64,000 nt of DNA. Source: Nymphaea colorata. Taxonomy: Eukaryota; Streptophyta; Magnoliopsida; Nymphaeales; Nymphaeaceae. Below the pieces are notes generated by a model. The model saw only the letters and a list, made by a program, of their open reading frames with translations, had not been told where the DNA came from and made no database searches. A program made the translations under genes and the position numbers. This document shows, piece after piece, positions 36,741 to 48,648 of the stretch. Position 1 is the stretch's first letter. The number at the start of each line of letters is the position of its first letter. The stretch lies in assembly GCF_008831285.2 (NCBI RefSeq), contig NC_045146.1, forward strand, positions 12,725,289 through 12,789,288. Reading direction: 5' to 3'.

Positions 36741-39133
36741 GATTTTATATTTTGAAACTACAGCTTTTTATGCACGTGCAACAAAGCACGTATTAAAAAC
36801 AGATGTTTTTTCTTGTGCTTTATGGAGAAAGGATAGGTTTCCGGCTGCGTAAACCGTAGTCACCAATTCAATCATACCTTGTTGGTGTCATGCTTTATTG
36901 CAAAATAGCTCGGAACAATAATATGAGGAATACTCAGGACATTTTGAAAATATCAATACTTTCTTTTTTCTTATGAATGATAAATCCTTGGATAATATAC
37001 ATGCTCATGTGTATAGAGGTGTGCATGTTTCTAAAAGCTTACATTTTCCATTTTTTTAGTTTAGAAACTTTTGCGAATGACAATTTTTATAAGTGGTAAA
37101 TTCTTCTGTTATTGTTTTGTTTTCTCAGTTCTCAGAAAAACACATTAAGAAAACTCGTGCGGAGTCACGAAGAACAGTATCAAGGTCCTCGACATAAGGA
37201 ACGGAAAAACATGCTATGTTGAGCCATTTCAATTTTAAATAAAAAGATTCAGAACTTGAACTTCTGTTAAGGAAAACAATGTAAATATATAGGTTTGCCC
37301 AAACTTCGAGCATCGGTGAAAAAGTGCATCATGGTCTTTCTGATTAAAATTGTTTGAGAGTGATTGCTTCCTTGTAAAATTTCCTTTATAAGCTGTTGCT
37401 ATTTACAATTTCGTGTCAGTTTGGTATTGCTGCGGGATGTGCTATCATTCTTACCACTAGTTTTTTGGGCATCCAGTTTTGAGTCTTCCAAATACAGAAA
37501 TAAGAAAAGGATATATATTGCCATGTCAACAACTCTGATGGATTCTTGTGTGAGACCAATTCATATACAAAAGCTAGGCACGTCTTTTAAAACCATGCAG
37601 TTTATTTTCCTAAATTCATTCTTATTCTGCGGCAAACTTGATGCGATCTTAGTCTCTCTTTCAATTGGAAAAGTAAAATAGACAGCTGAACTCTTCAAAT
37701 GAGGTAGTCATTTCATCTTGGGATCATCTGCTTTTCCATCGTCTTCGAATAGTAGGTACATTTGTTTTCGAGATTAATCATGAACCAAGAAAGTGAATCA
37801 TTTTCATGTACTGTTCTCCAGACATTATCATGAATCAATAAGGTGAATCGTTTTCAAGCATTTGCGATGCTAGCTTGATTTTTTTTCTTCCAACTTTCTC
37901 ATCTGATCTATTGTTCTGCTGTACACAGCTAGGTGATCCATGCAACTTACCAAGAACACAAGATATTATAAAACTAAATTAATGCACAGTTAGACGATAT
38001 CGCCTACGAGGCATTCATTTCCACATGGTCAAATCTGCATCTACTCTTCAACATGAGGACAGTGATGAGAGAGAGTATCCTATGGGACTATCTAAAGTTA
38101 TTTCAGAGTTGTGAGAAAAATACAAAGACTACATTTCCATTGAATTCTTGAGAAATTTGCTCAAACATTCCTTTGAAAAAATAATCCCTTCAAACCCCTC
38201 CTACCACTCACACTCTGTTGTCAGGTGCTTCTTATCTTTCAAATGACAATGGTCAGCCAGACCACTAGGCCTTACGAGGACAACACAACAGCCAAGAAAA
38301 GCTGAGATGATAGGAAGAGTTGGAACTTGTCAGAAGGTCTTCAACATTTCACTCTTCATATTCCCCTAATCACAAAAATCAAAGATGTCATTCCTTATTT
38401 CCCCCAGTAAAAGCAACAGATTTGGTGAGCGGATAGATATCAGGAAGGTAGTAATTACTCAAAAATATATGTTAAAAGGGGAAAAGAAAGAGCCTTTTAG
38501 ATAAGAAAACAGTCTTACTGTTCATTTAAAGAAAATTTGAAACTTAAATTCAAGAAGTAGGAATGATTCTCAACACCAAAAATAACATAAGTGGCATACA
38601 AGAGGCTAAAAATTGAAAATAATGAAATCATCAAATTCAGTTTGCAAGTTCTTATATATGCCATAGCTTTGCTGAATCTAAAATTTGATAGAATACTTAA
38701 ACTAAACATGTATCTAATACGAATAGAAAACTTTAATCTTTTTTATGGGTTTGAAACTGAATACATATTGCTCAACCTTGTAAAAATTAAACATATTAAA
38801 AACCAAAGTATAGTTGGAAAACAAAATAGCTCTAATTTAAAAGTGGATAATATATAAACCATTCCCTGGCCAAGGCCCGGTGGTCAAATTGTTCTATGCT
38901 ATGACACTAGCTCCTGTGGCGCAATGTTATACTACGTTGAAATTTCATGTGACAACCATATCATGTCAATCATGCAGTCCAATATGGAAAAATATCTTAT
39001 AATGCACTTCAGTGTGTTGCCTTTATAGGGACATAGCGTAGCTGTTCGGCTTGAAGGCGCATTTTCAAGTGTGCCTCTAATTCAATTTATGTAGATGCTC
39101 TATCATTGTACATATGGACGGTACAGTACCTAC

Positions 39134-39260
39134 CTAACGTGATGTATGCACCATTGCCACGACTGATGCCGATGCAATCCAGGACTCCATAAACAAGGGG
39201 ATTTTTAAATGGAAGAGGGGGTTTCTGGCTCTTTTCCGGCAGTGGATTGTAATCCTCTGG
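39134..39260 (-). pseudogene. Exon-like block of unknown origin
   Basis: Read on the minus strand this encodes PEDYNPLPEKSQ, KPPLPFKNPLVYG and LDCIGISRGNGAYITL, ending at a strong donor (TTAG/GTAGGT). An acceptor-like GAG or CAG lies at its start. The reading has protein-like composition, unlike nearby noise. I do not recognise the family and found no partner exon within 1 kb either side, so it may be a lone exon, a captured gene fragment or part of an unseen gene. Confidence 0.35.
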
Positions 39261-40130
39261 CTCAACCAAAAAACAATTCGTGGAAAATGCACATTTTGAT
39301 TAAACAAACGAATTCTTGCAGAAAAGAATGTTGAAGCATACCCTTTCAAGAAAACCATAGAACACGTATTCTCCCGCTATTTGCTTTGTTTATTTCACTT
39401 GGCAACAGGGAAAAGGGATTAAGCAAAAAAATAATTAGAATATGTGCCAAATGTTGCTTTATTTTAAAATTGCAACCTTATAGTTTTTGTTTGGTATACT
39501 TACATGACAACCTTTGAAGGGGAAACGCAAGCAAAACAAGCATACGTCATTTTTGCAATCATGACACAGAGAAGCTCTAGAGATTTCTACCAAAAATGAA
39601 GAAAAATTTGGTCACATCCAAAGAAGCACCCGAGATTTGTTCTGCCAATAACGAAGAAAATTTTGAGAAAAACTTAGTCACCTCATAAGACTACCATTGT
39701 TCAAAATCAGTTACGAGAAACCAACGTTCACAGACATCACACAAGGTATTTCACATATTTGCAAGCATTGCATTCACGATACCCTTTCACCTGTTACAGT
39801 AGTAATGCACAGTACATGCTGAAAGTGTTTTGAAAGTTCGAGTTTATTCAGTCTCAGCCACGAAACGCGCACAGTATTCAAACCTAGTATCAACTAACAC
39901 AGCTTTAACCACTTCAGTTATTATAGGCATCGCAGTAAGCGATAGCTATAGAACAAAATTCCACCATTGCTAGAATAAGTCAGTACAGAATAAGACAATG
40001 AGCATTTCAATGGATTGAATAGACGGTAACTCATTTACGCTATTTGGATGTGCAGAGTAACGGACGGACCATGACCAAATGACCAGCTGCGATTCCATGC
40101 TATTTCCACATAAAAGCGCACCCGGAGGAC

Positions 40131-40520
40131 AGGAGCAAAAACACGGATGCCTCAACTCATAGAACCAGCAGAGCCAGAGCATGGTCGTTCCGCTATTTCT
40201 GTTATCAAACTTGAAGCCCGTATTGACAAAAATGATAAACAATGTGAATGACGGTAAGGTTTGAGTATATATGATTAGTTAGAGATCTACAAGTACATCA
40301 CTGATTCAGTAGAACGGGGCAATGTAAAGACATCAATTGTGCAGGAGCAAAAAAAAAAAATGCAGGATCCAACTCATAGAACCTGCAGAGCCAGCATGGT
40401 CATGATCCCATAATTGACAAAAATGATAAGCAAGGTGAATGACAGTAAGGTTGATTACGTGATTAGTTAGAGATCTGCAAGTACATCATTGATTCAGTAG
40501 AACGGTGCAATGTAAAAACT
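40131..40520. repeat. Tandem duplication of about 180-200 bp downstream of the AT-hook gene
   Basis: Copy 1 (about 40131-40331) and copy 2 (about 40343-40520) share CTCATAGAACC, CAGAGCCAG, TTGACAAAAATGATAA and GTTAGAGATCT, and then GATTCAGTAGAACGG. Copy 2 ends 76 bases before the AT-hook stop codon, so the duplicated unit is probably part of its 3' UTR or polyadenylation region. Copy 1 has an insert of about 25 bases relative to copy 2. Confidence 0.85.
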
Positions 40521-40595
40521 TCAAGGAAGAAAAGAGAAGATGTCAATCTTCATCCATTTCAACCATCTATTTGACAGGTAACGAGAAAAAATCAC

Positions 40596-42818
40596 TCAAG
40601 GATGATTTGCTATGCTGTTGACGCCTGTGCCACTTACTTTTGCAGCCTCCTCTCTGGACTGACAAGGCTCCACCATTACCTCCTCCCAACCACCAAAGTT
40701 CCCATTCTTGGATGCTTCTAGGACCACTGCATCGTCACTCAATACCCCATCTTGAGAAAGAGGAGGCTTCTCCACAGGCAAATTTGTGGGATCATCAGGG
40801 TTAGCATGAGCAATCTCATCTCCTTGATTGCTTGCAACTGCCCCACCAGCAGTTTCAAGATCAGGCAATAAAGGTTCTTCAGGAACTACAACTGGCTTGT
40901 CTACTGCAATGAATGGTAAACCTTGGGAATCAACAATCTCATTTCTGTGATTGCTTGGAACTGCCCCACCAGCAGTTTCAAGATCAGGCAACAAAGGTTC
41001 TTCAGGAACTACAACTGGCTTGTCTACTGCAATGAATGGTAAACCTTGGGGATCAACAATATCATTTCTGTGATTGCTTGGAACTGCCTGGCTAGTAGCT
41101 TCAACATCAGGCAACAAAGGTTCCTCAGCAATAGAAACTACAACCGGCTTGTCTAGTGCAATGAATTGTAAACCTTGGGGATCATCAATCTCATCTCCAT
41201 GATTGCTTCCAACTACCTGGCCAGTAATTTGAACATCAGGCATCAAAGATTCTTCAGGCACTGTAGGAGCCGATTGGTTAGGACTAGAAATAGATTTAAC
41301 CACAGGCACAACAGCAAACTTCTCATCCTTTAATATCCCAATCTCAGCAAGTTGGTCTATTCCAGTTGCAGGAAGCACATTTTGTGGAGTTCCACATAGA
41401 GTTTCAACATCTGATTGACTTACTGATTCTGTCTTTGGCAAAGCAGAGTCATCACCAAACTTAATAGTATCAACCAATTTATCTGTCTTTGCTTCAGAAA
41501 ATAAATCATGCACTGCAGCTCTAGGTGCACCCATCGAGATGGCACCTTCAAATTCTGGATGAATCTGAAGTAAGGGCTGTTTAGTATCAGACATTATATC
41601 CAGTGCTTGGGATACAACTTCTTCGTCCTCATTTGCATCTGGTTCATCCAAGGCTAGAATAGTTTCTTTTGGCCCCTGAGTCCCACTTTCTTTTGCAGTC
41701 TCATGCTGGGAAGGAATATCTTCATTTTCCCGAGATATGATTGCATCTCGTGGCTCAGAATCTAACTTTTCCATTTTAATGTCAGTCTGCAGGGGCCTAG
41801 ATTCTTCATTAGCATCACAGGGCAGCTCCATAGGCAATGGAACAGTCAATTCTTTTGGCATATCTTGCACATCCTCGGTCTTGACTTTAGACGATAAAAC
41901 TAGTGGTGTAACTGCAGGCACCTCATTTCCCTCATAAAGTGATCTTTTTACCTGTGCAAGTTCAATGCTTTCTGAAGCCTCTTTCACATCATTATGTGGT
42001 TGCTTGAGCTGTGCAGGTTCAATGTCATCTGTAACCTGTTTCTTCGAACTGCTGCCATTCTCAGATTCAGAGGTTGTTAATGGTGCTTGTCCAGTTTCAT
42101 GTGACCGCCCTTCTGGAAGGTTTGATTCACCTTTTTTTGAAGTATAAAATGTGTGTGTCGCTTTAGTATCTACATCTAAAGATTGGGATGTAGCATGTAA
42201 CAGTTGGCAGGAATCATTTTCTAGTGCCTTTTCAGCAAGGGTAGAAGCTTGTTTCTGTGGCAGCTCATCTGAGCATTTAACTTTCTCAGTTTGTACAGCT
42301 TGTTCCTTCCTGACATCACTAGGAGATATTCTATGTCGATGTGAAGGATCACTTTTATGGAGACACCTGGCAGATCTGTCACTCTTAAATACAGGTTGTA
42401 ACATATGGATAGAAGCAGGTGTCAGGTTGCATGGTTCATTTGCCGGGATAGCTACCTCAGCCCTCTCAAATATCTTGACATGTGGAGCAACATCATTTGC
42501 AGCAGTTATAGGCACAGATCGACCAGGTTCAAAAACTACTCCTCGCAAAACAGTGTGAGTATCACCAACTCTAACAGTAAGCAAGTAACCAGAATCAAAT
42601 GACCCATCCAGTACGCCTGATACTATTTGTCCCACCATGGCATTGTCAGAGTATGTAGAATCAGCTTTCCTGCGTCGACGTCTCACCCTGCCTACTACTG
42701 AAGCATTATCACTATTCAAAAGGTTCTCATCCTTGCGTGGTCGGCCACGCTTTCTTTTTGCAAGTAGAAAATCAGCTGAAGCAGGAGCAGTAGTTGCTCC
42801 CAAATCATCTTGGTTCAT
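40596..42818 (-). CDS. AT-hook motif-containing protein with C-terminal tandem repeats
   Basis: A 740-residue protein in one coding exon; start ATG AAC CAA at 42818, preceded by a 5'-UTR intron (42853-44752). Residues 21-31 (KRKRGRPRKDE) are a classic AT-hook that binds the minor groove of AT-rich DNA, and a basic run VRRRRRK follows. Residues 61-120 form a small conserved block (GVLDGSFDSGYLLTVRVG, VLRGVVFEPGRSVPI, NDVAPHVKIF) shared with plant proteins called AT hook motif-containing (for example At5g52890-like). The remaining 600 residues are acidic, Ser/Glu/Pro-rich and probably disordered. About residues 520-670 hold four tandem copies of a 41-residue unit (LLPDLETAGGAVPSN, GLPFIAVDKPVVVPEEP). 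A nuclear chromatin role is inferred from the AT-hook; targets are unknown. Confidence 0.88.
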   Translation of the reverse strand: MNQDDLGATTAPASADFLLAKRKRGRPRKDENLLNSDNASVVGRVRRRRRKADSTYSDNAMVGQIVSGVLDGSFDSGYLLTVRVGDTHTVLRGVVFEPGRSVPITAANDVAPHVKIFERAEVAIPANEPCNLTPASIHMLQPVFKSDRSARCLHKSDPSHRHRISPSDVRKEQAVQTEKVKCSDELPQKQASTLAEKALENDSCQLLHATSQSLDVDTKATHTFYTSKKGESNLPEGRSHETGQAPLTTSESENGSSSKKQVTDDIEPAQLKQPHNDVKEASESIELAQVKRSLYEGNEVPAVTPLVLSSKVKTEDVQDMPKELTVPLPMELPCDANEESRPLQTDIKMEKLDSEPRDAIISRENEDIPSQHETAKESGTQGPKETILALDEPDANEDEEVVSQALDIMSDTKQPLLQIHPEFEGAISMGAPRAAVHDLFSEAKTDKLVDTIKFGDDSALPKTESVSQSDVETLCGTPQNVLPATGIDQLAEIGILKDEKFAVVPVVKSISSPNQSAPTVPEESLMPDVQITGQVVGSNHGDEIDDPQGLQFIALDKPVVVSIAEEPLLPDVEATSQAVPSNHRNDIVDPQGLPFIAVDKPVVVPEEPLLPDLETAGGAVPSNHRNEIVDSQGLPFIAVDKPVVVPEEPLLPDLETAGGAVASNQGDEIAHANPDDPTNLPVEKPPLSQDGVLSDDAVVLEASKNGNFGGWEEVMVEPCQSREEAAKVSGTGVNSIANHP
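40807..41260 (-). repeat. In-frame 123-bp minisatellite in the AT-hook gene
   Basis: Four units (the last partial) each encode about 41 residues starting (L/M)PD and ending PEEP. The two central repeats toward the C-terminus are nearly identical at DNA level, while the first is the most different and carries two extra codons (SIAEEP). All units keep the reading frame. Confidence 0.93.
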
Positions 42819-42852
42819 TTTCTTATAGCTTAATGAAATAATGCCAATTTAC

Positions 42853-44752
42853 CTGAAATGTGTGCAAAAGAGAGCCATAAGTGGAAGGTCTTTCTACTCA
42901 ACAATTTTATATCTAAAAGAATATTAGATGATTGAAACATTTTAGAAACATTATTACATCGATGGCTGCTTGATAATTGACATATACTAGAAATATAGAA
43001 ATATCATTGAACTTGTACCACCAGCTGACTTTTGACATATTATATACAAATATCATTCCACTAATGACTATAACGTCTGATTGTAGCACATATTTTCACT
43101 TGTCCCTTAGTCAATTTAAGTTTGATATGTAGATAGAAAAGTTGAATCTTATGTACAATGAACTAGTTGGATGGATGGCCTGAGTTATTACCATGTTTCC
43201 ATCCGATAGGATTTGTGTACAGAAATCACTTCATTTATGAAACCTTGTCATATCTAGACAACTGTAAAGAAAAAATTTGTGTCAAGTATGCAAAACATCT
43301 TGAACTAGTTCCATCTGCAGCAGTTAAAATCTCAGCAACCCGAACCATTTACATGAATCGCATACGCATCCCATTCCCATCTCGCCATTTAAAATCATGT
43401 ACTGAACTACAAGAAGAAACTAGTTCGTGTCTAAAGTTCTAAATTTACATAAGAATTTAGACATCAACTTATAATGATCTGACAATGTGTATTACACTTA
43501 TACAAAGTGTACCTAACAGTGCACAGAGTAGGAAATTAGTATAACAATGTTGGAGCTAGCAAAATGCTCCTCATACTGTCCATTTATTGAGCTCCATCAC
43601 TATTTTCTTTTCCATAAAATGAATAATGGGTCTTTAAGATGTAACATCTGCTCACAATTTATCCAATTGTAGGGAATAGTGAATAGAAATACAAATAAAA
43701 CTGCAGAAAGAAAGCGTAGCAGGAAAAAAAATTCATGTTCAACACCAAAATGCCGTAAAGACAAGGCTGTAAATCAGTAGGTACCACCATAGTAATGTTG
43801 TGAAATAGGATTTCATAATGACACAATGAGATATGGCATAGAAACTCAACAATGCAGGTGCAGTCTTTTACCCACTCCACAGAGCATCGGTGTTAATTCT
43901 ATTCCCATTGCTCTGCTCATACCATGATCCTAGTTCCCGAGACGAACACATACCCCTTACAGAGCATCGCCTCAGTGTAGCACTTGGGAAACAAAACACA
44001 GCCAGGATGAGGTAGCAGAATGTCGTCGATATGGCTTCACAGGCTAATGGTTTTGCGAAAAGCATGAAAGCATCGAGATTTGTTTTTGCCCTATCGAATT
44101 GATCTCTATTGATACATTTCAAAAATCTTTTTTTTTTACGAAAAAATAGAACTGAAAAGAAATAAAGAATCAGAAAATAGACTTGCAAAACACATGAAAA
44201 AAAAATCCCTTTTCATTGGAAAAATTGGTTAGCTAGAAACTCGCTAGGTTATTCTAATGCTCACAGATACCAAACTCCTCATCCTCTTCAATTTGAAGGT
44301 CTTAAGCCGGCCCACCTAACCCTTGCGCGGAGTTACCAGCATACTTTAGCAAACATAATACAAGCTGCGAAATTGCGCACGATGGCGTAATCAACGATAC
44401 AAAGTTCACTATTCAAGTATAGAACAGCATGAACTCAGACAACAATGACTAACTTCGACAAAACTAGAAAGAACCAGAAAGATAAAGAAGACATTAGCTT
44501 CAAAGGATCTTAAAAAAAAAAAGAAAATCGTTCATGCATATCTCAAGTAAAACAAAAACCTTCTAAGATTCTTATCAAAACACAGAGAAACCCTAAGATA
44601 GAAAGCGTTTTATCTATTTTCTTTCAAAACACAAGGGATTACACCGACTAAACAAAACATTCTCAAAACGCTTAACTCAAAAACCACGCAACGCACAATC
44701 AAACACATAACTCACAAACCACGGAGAGGGAGGAAGGAGGGAGAGAGAGAAC
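42853..44752 (-). other. 5'-UTR intron of the AT-hook gene
   Basis: The acceptor CACATTTCAG lies 34 bases before the start codon, and the donor at 44751-44752 follows GCACATAG in a GC-rich leader. The intron is 1.9 kb and AT-rich with no recognised element. A leader intron is inferred from splice signals and the leader-like sequence upstream; there is no transcript evidence. Confidence 0.6.
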
Positions 44753-44925
44753 CTATGTGCTACGGCAGGGAGTCGCCGCAGCCGGTCGTTCGTCAACCGG
44801 CTGGCACCCGCACGACAGAGAGGCGGCAGGGAAGGAACCCACCGAATCAGGCCCAACCAAGCCTAGAAACAGGGAAAAAGGGTCGGGGGTGGATCAGGAT
44901 CTCGAGCTCTACTAGGGTTTTTATA
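44753..44925 (-). promoter_or_regulatory. AT-hook gene core promoter and leader: TATA box plus telo-box
   Basis: On the minus strand TATAAAAA (44918-44925) runs directly into AAACCCTA (44913-44920), a telo-box known near start sites of plant growth-related and translation genes. Transcription should start near 44890. GC-rich leader sequence follows to a splice donor at 44752. Confidence 0.6.
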
Positions 44926-47095
44926 CTTCCTCGCCGCTTTTTTTTTTTCAAATTTATTTTAATTTTAAAACAATATTTTTTGTGAAGCCCGACTTCTTCG
45001 CTTCTTGCAGTCTAAAGGTAAACCTCACGTACGTCTTTTTGCAATTTTTGTATATACTACTATACCAGCCCCAAAGTACTAACTTTTGGGACATGTAAAA
45101 AACCCACTTTAATTGATTTATCATCGATCACATATTCTAAAACTTCAGAGCCATCCTCAAAGTTCATCTATTCTCAAACTTTTTATTAAAATGCATCATT
45201 TTTTCTCAACTCTACTTGTCCATTGTGGCAAATCACATACAGGATTATTTTTAATAAGGTAAAAAACTCTCATAAGGAAAACCATTTTTAAAAGAAAGGG
45301 GGCTTCCTTCGCACTTTTGAGGCATAGATCTTGTTTTCAGTATTTTGGGTGCCGCCCTCGCTCTGCTTTAACTTGTGTGTCGGTACTCTCCACAAAGAAT
45401 CTATGCTGAGAGTTCAAAATGTAAATTAGTCCGTAAAACCATTTGCTTTACACTAATTCAGTCCATAAAAAAGAGTTTTACATTTGATGTTAAAGAAAGG
45501 ATATGGTGTTAGAAGGTTCTCAAAGCATGAGCACTTTAAAAACGAGCACAGCCTTGTATATTGATATCGGCTGTGCAATACTAAATCCAATCACTATCAA
45601 CTGAAAATTTACCATGCTTGTATGTGGCATGTGTCATCCAATTATATTGGTTAAACAATCAACAAATTGCGTCACTCTTGCTGCATTACCACTAGTTATA
45701 ACTTATATATCAAATTAAGTTTCATTTTTGAGCCTTCAAGCAAGGAAAAAAAAAAAAACCCGTTCTCAAGTAACTTTAAACAAGGATACAACGATGAAAT
45801 AGACGTGGAAGGAAACATGAAACCCATGTAAAGAGAATAGTAAATAAAAATAAGACGTGAACACTTTCTCCTTTTATTGCTCACTAGCTCCTATTCTCCA
45901 AAAACAAAAAGTAGCAACATCAGTGAAAACACAGCTATCGTGAGAAATATATTTATTTTCCAGTGCAAAAAAGATATACGCTCTTACTATAATATACCAT
46001 ATGTTGTAGTTTTACCTTTTCCAAATTTTTATAAGAAAAAATACATAAAAAATAAAAAAACATGCTGGTAATAAGCTTTCTCCTATATCCAATATTTGCT
46101 TTGCCTTAAACAGGGGATAGCTCTCATGGGTTTTGAACCCTAACCATCTTCTTTTCAGCCAAATATGTGTTTCTTCTTAGTTAAATCTCCAAAATCGTTA
46201 TTATAGTGCGACTTATTTGACAAGAGCTGCTACCATATCACAAGCTAAGAACTGCCAAAAGAATCCTTTCAGGGATTGAACTAGAAATGTCTGGCACAAG
46301 AACACTAGAAATAAGATTTTAAATTTTCAAGAAGCATCAATATGAACAAAATTACTTTAAGGTGTCAATACAAAAGTAAGCAGCAAATTTTTGTAGGACT
46401 GTGTGGGCAATTTGCCCACGCTTGCCTCAGCCTGAATCTAGTTGAATCGGTGTTCAGACGATTGAAGAGTACCGCAAAGGTTTTTTTTTTAATATTTTAA
46501 AGATTATTTCATTTTCATTATATTTACTTATTTTAATAAGTAATTTTTTGTTATTTTTACTGATTCTCAACAGATATCTCCATTAGGCAGGCAAATTTCC
46601 AAGTGCATGTTTGTAAAAGATACAGAAGATAAAAGGGTAGGTCATTCCATACCAGTTGCAATCAAGAGATTAGCTCAAAAAGAAAATTCATTGCTAAAAA
46701 AGACATTGATCCTCTATTCCAAATTGATAATTATCAGATTAAAAAAAGCTTGAATCAGCATAAGGACTTTAGTCCTTTTTTTTTCATCAAAGAAGAGAAA
46801 CAAGGACGAAAAAAGGGCAAAAATCGTGTTTTGAATCAATTATTCCAAATCAAAGATGTCTCAATAGCGACTGAAAGTTTCATTTTTCATTCCAAACTTA
46901 ATGGTTCGAGAAAAAAGCGAAACGACAGATCTAGAGAGAGAGAGAGATTCTTACAAGTTAACAACGAAAAGGTATTGAAGCAAAACAAAAGCTTCAAATG
47001 GCGACGTGATCTGAAGCAATTTCTAACGATGGAGACAGAGACCAAACAGGAACTCTAACAATAAGGAAACGACAAGAAAAAGCAGTTACGCGAAA

Positions 47096-47290
47096 CGCTT
47101 CATCTTCTTCTCCCGGAACTCGTGCTGCGGTCGATGACGCAATTACAGTCGCTCGATCCTCTCAGTCCCGTCCTTCCCATAAGACGCAGAAAGAATAGGG
47201 CAAGTTGGAGAGAAGAGGGAGAAAGGCGGAGAGATGGAGAGAAGGCGGAACCAGGCGACACGTGAAATGCAAACAACGCCACAGAGGAAG
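47096..47290 (-). other. Orphan leader-like block
   Basis: Read on the minus strand, this GC-richer block has CT-rich leader-like sequence, then two ATGs, one of them (ATGAAGCGTTTCGC) running into a possible donor GTAACT. An AT-rich, T-rich intron-like stretch with a CT run follows. No downstream coding exon could be found, so it may be the start of a decayed gene or a non-coding transcript. Confidence 0.25.
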
Positions 47291-48598
47291 AGAAAGGCTC
47301 GTGGAAGCTTTCCCATGCTACCCTTTACTGGTCTTCCAATTTTGCCATTGGTGATTAATTGAAATTATTCGCTTTTTGCGTGACACAAGCGAAACATGAA
47401 CCACATAAAATTGACCTTGTGGTCTTTTTGAGCGCAGAAATACTTGGTATATTGGCAGATGAATGTGCGGCCGTTGTGGCTTTTGGTTCTCTATAGAGGA
47501 ACCAAAGACTGACCTGTGAAAGTAATTTCGAAAATTTCAAATAAAAATCTCAAAGTGGAGATGAGCTATTTTAAAAATAAGTCTAAATGGACATTGTTTC
47601 AATTTTCGTATATATCTATACGTTCTTTATGAAGTTAATGTGTTTTTGTTTAATTTCAGGGATTCAAGTTAGCAAGAGAACTCAATGATAAATATTCTTC
47701 CGCACTTTCAATACTAAAATATAAGGCTGCATTGATGTCTGGTGTAGAACACGTTATTTAAAACACAAATATCAATGAGAACAAAAGACCAAGCCGCTCG
47801 AGGTAGCGACTAGCTGATCTGGCCAAATAATAGAGACAACAAGGGCCCATCTAGCTGGCAAGAGCATCGGCATGCCGAAGCCCTACCTTTTCCTACTTAA
47901 CGCTAATTGCGAGTGAAATTGAATGGACGTGGAGAGGTTTTATATATTAATGGGGTTAATTCCCCCATGCAAGTTATTAAGTAGCATTCATATAGCGAAT
48001 TGACGTTTAGTAATGAATATTTAAGTAGTTATATTTGCAACTTACAAGTGATTTATTAGGAAAAATAAAAAATTTTAGTAAAATTTATTGTTTTTCCTTT
48101 ATTGATCTGTTCAATAGAGAAATCTTAGTAAATTAATGCGGTTCTTTTCCATCTCCCGAAGTTGCTTCCCCTTGTTTACAATATTATTGATTTGGGCATT
48201 TAGATGGACCTCAAGTACATGGACTAAGCATGCACTGAGGCCGCCGATATGTTCTTCACTAGAAAATGTACATTCACTTATAGAGTGTACTTGCACTCGA
48301 AAACCATGAAGGTGCTATATATATATATATATTTTTCACATGTTTCCAAAGTTTTTTAAGACATGCAGAAGGATGATACAACTCTATGTCTTCTTCATAT
48401 AGATTAGAAAAGTAAAAATTGTCAAAGTAATCGAAAACAATTATAAAAAGTCACAAAAATCAAGGTGGGGAGATGCTCTTAAGAGGTTGAGCATTTTGTT
48501 CATATCTTCAGAGTTCAAGGTTGCTTTCAAACTCGAGTGACAACAATACATTCATCAACTTAAGTGTTGTGTACCCACGATTTGTAATACGGAGAAGT

Positions 48599-48648
48599 AG
48601 CGCGGAAGGACATCAATTCGACGAGCGCGGAAGGAAATCAATTCGACG
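48599..48648. repeat. 25-bp tandem direct repeat, two copies
   Basis: AGCGCGGAAGGACATCAATT and its following five bases at 48599-48623 are repeated at 48624-48648 with one mismatch. Function unknown. Confidence 0.95.

Larger units (their letters stand above)
32873..40595. other. 7.7-kb intergenic region with old repeats
   Basis: Lies between the convergent SLY1 and AT-hook genes. It holds a C-rich/CA tract near 35155-35190, a GGCCCGG-rich hAT-like element (35969-36740), one exon-like block on the minus strand (39134-39260) and a tandem duplication (40131-40520), listed separately. The rest is AT-rich sequence with only short open frames and no motif I recognise. Confidence 0.55.
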
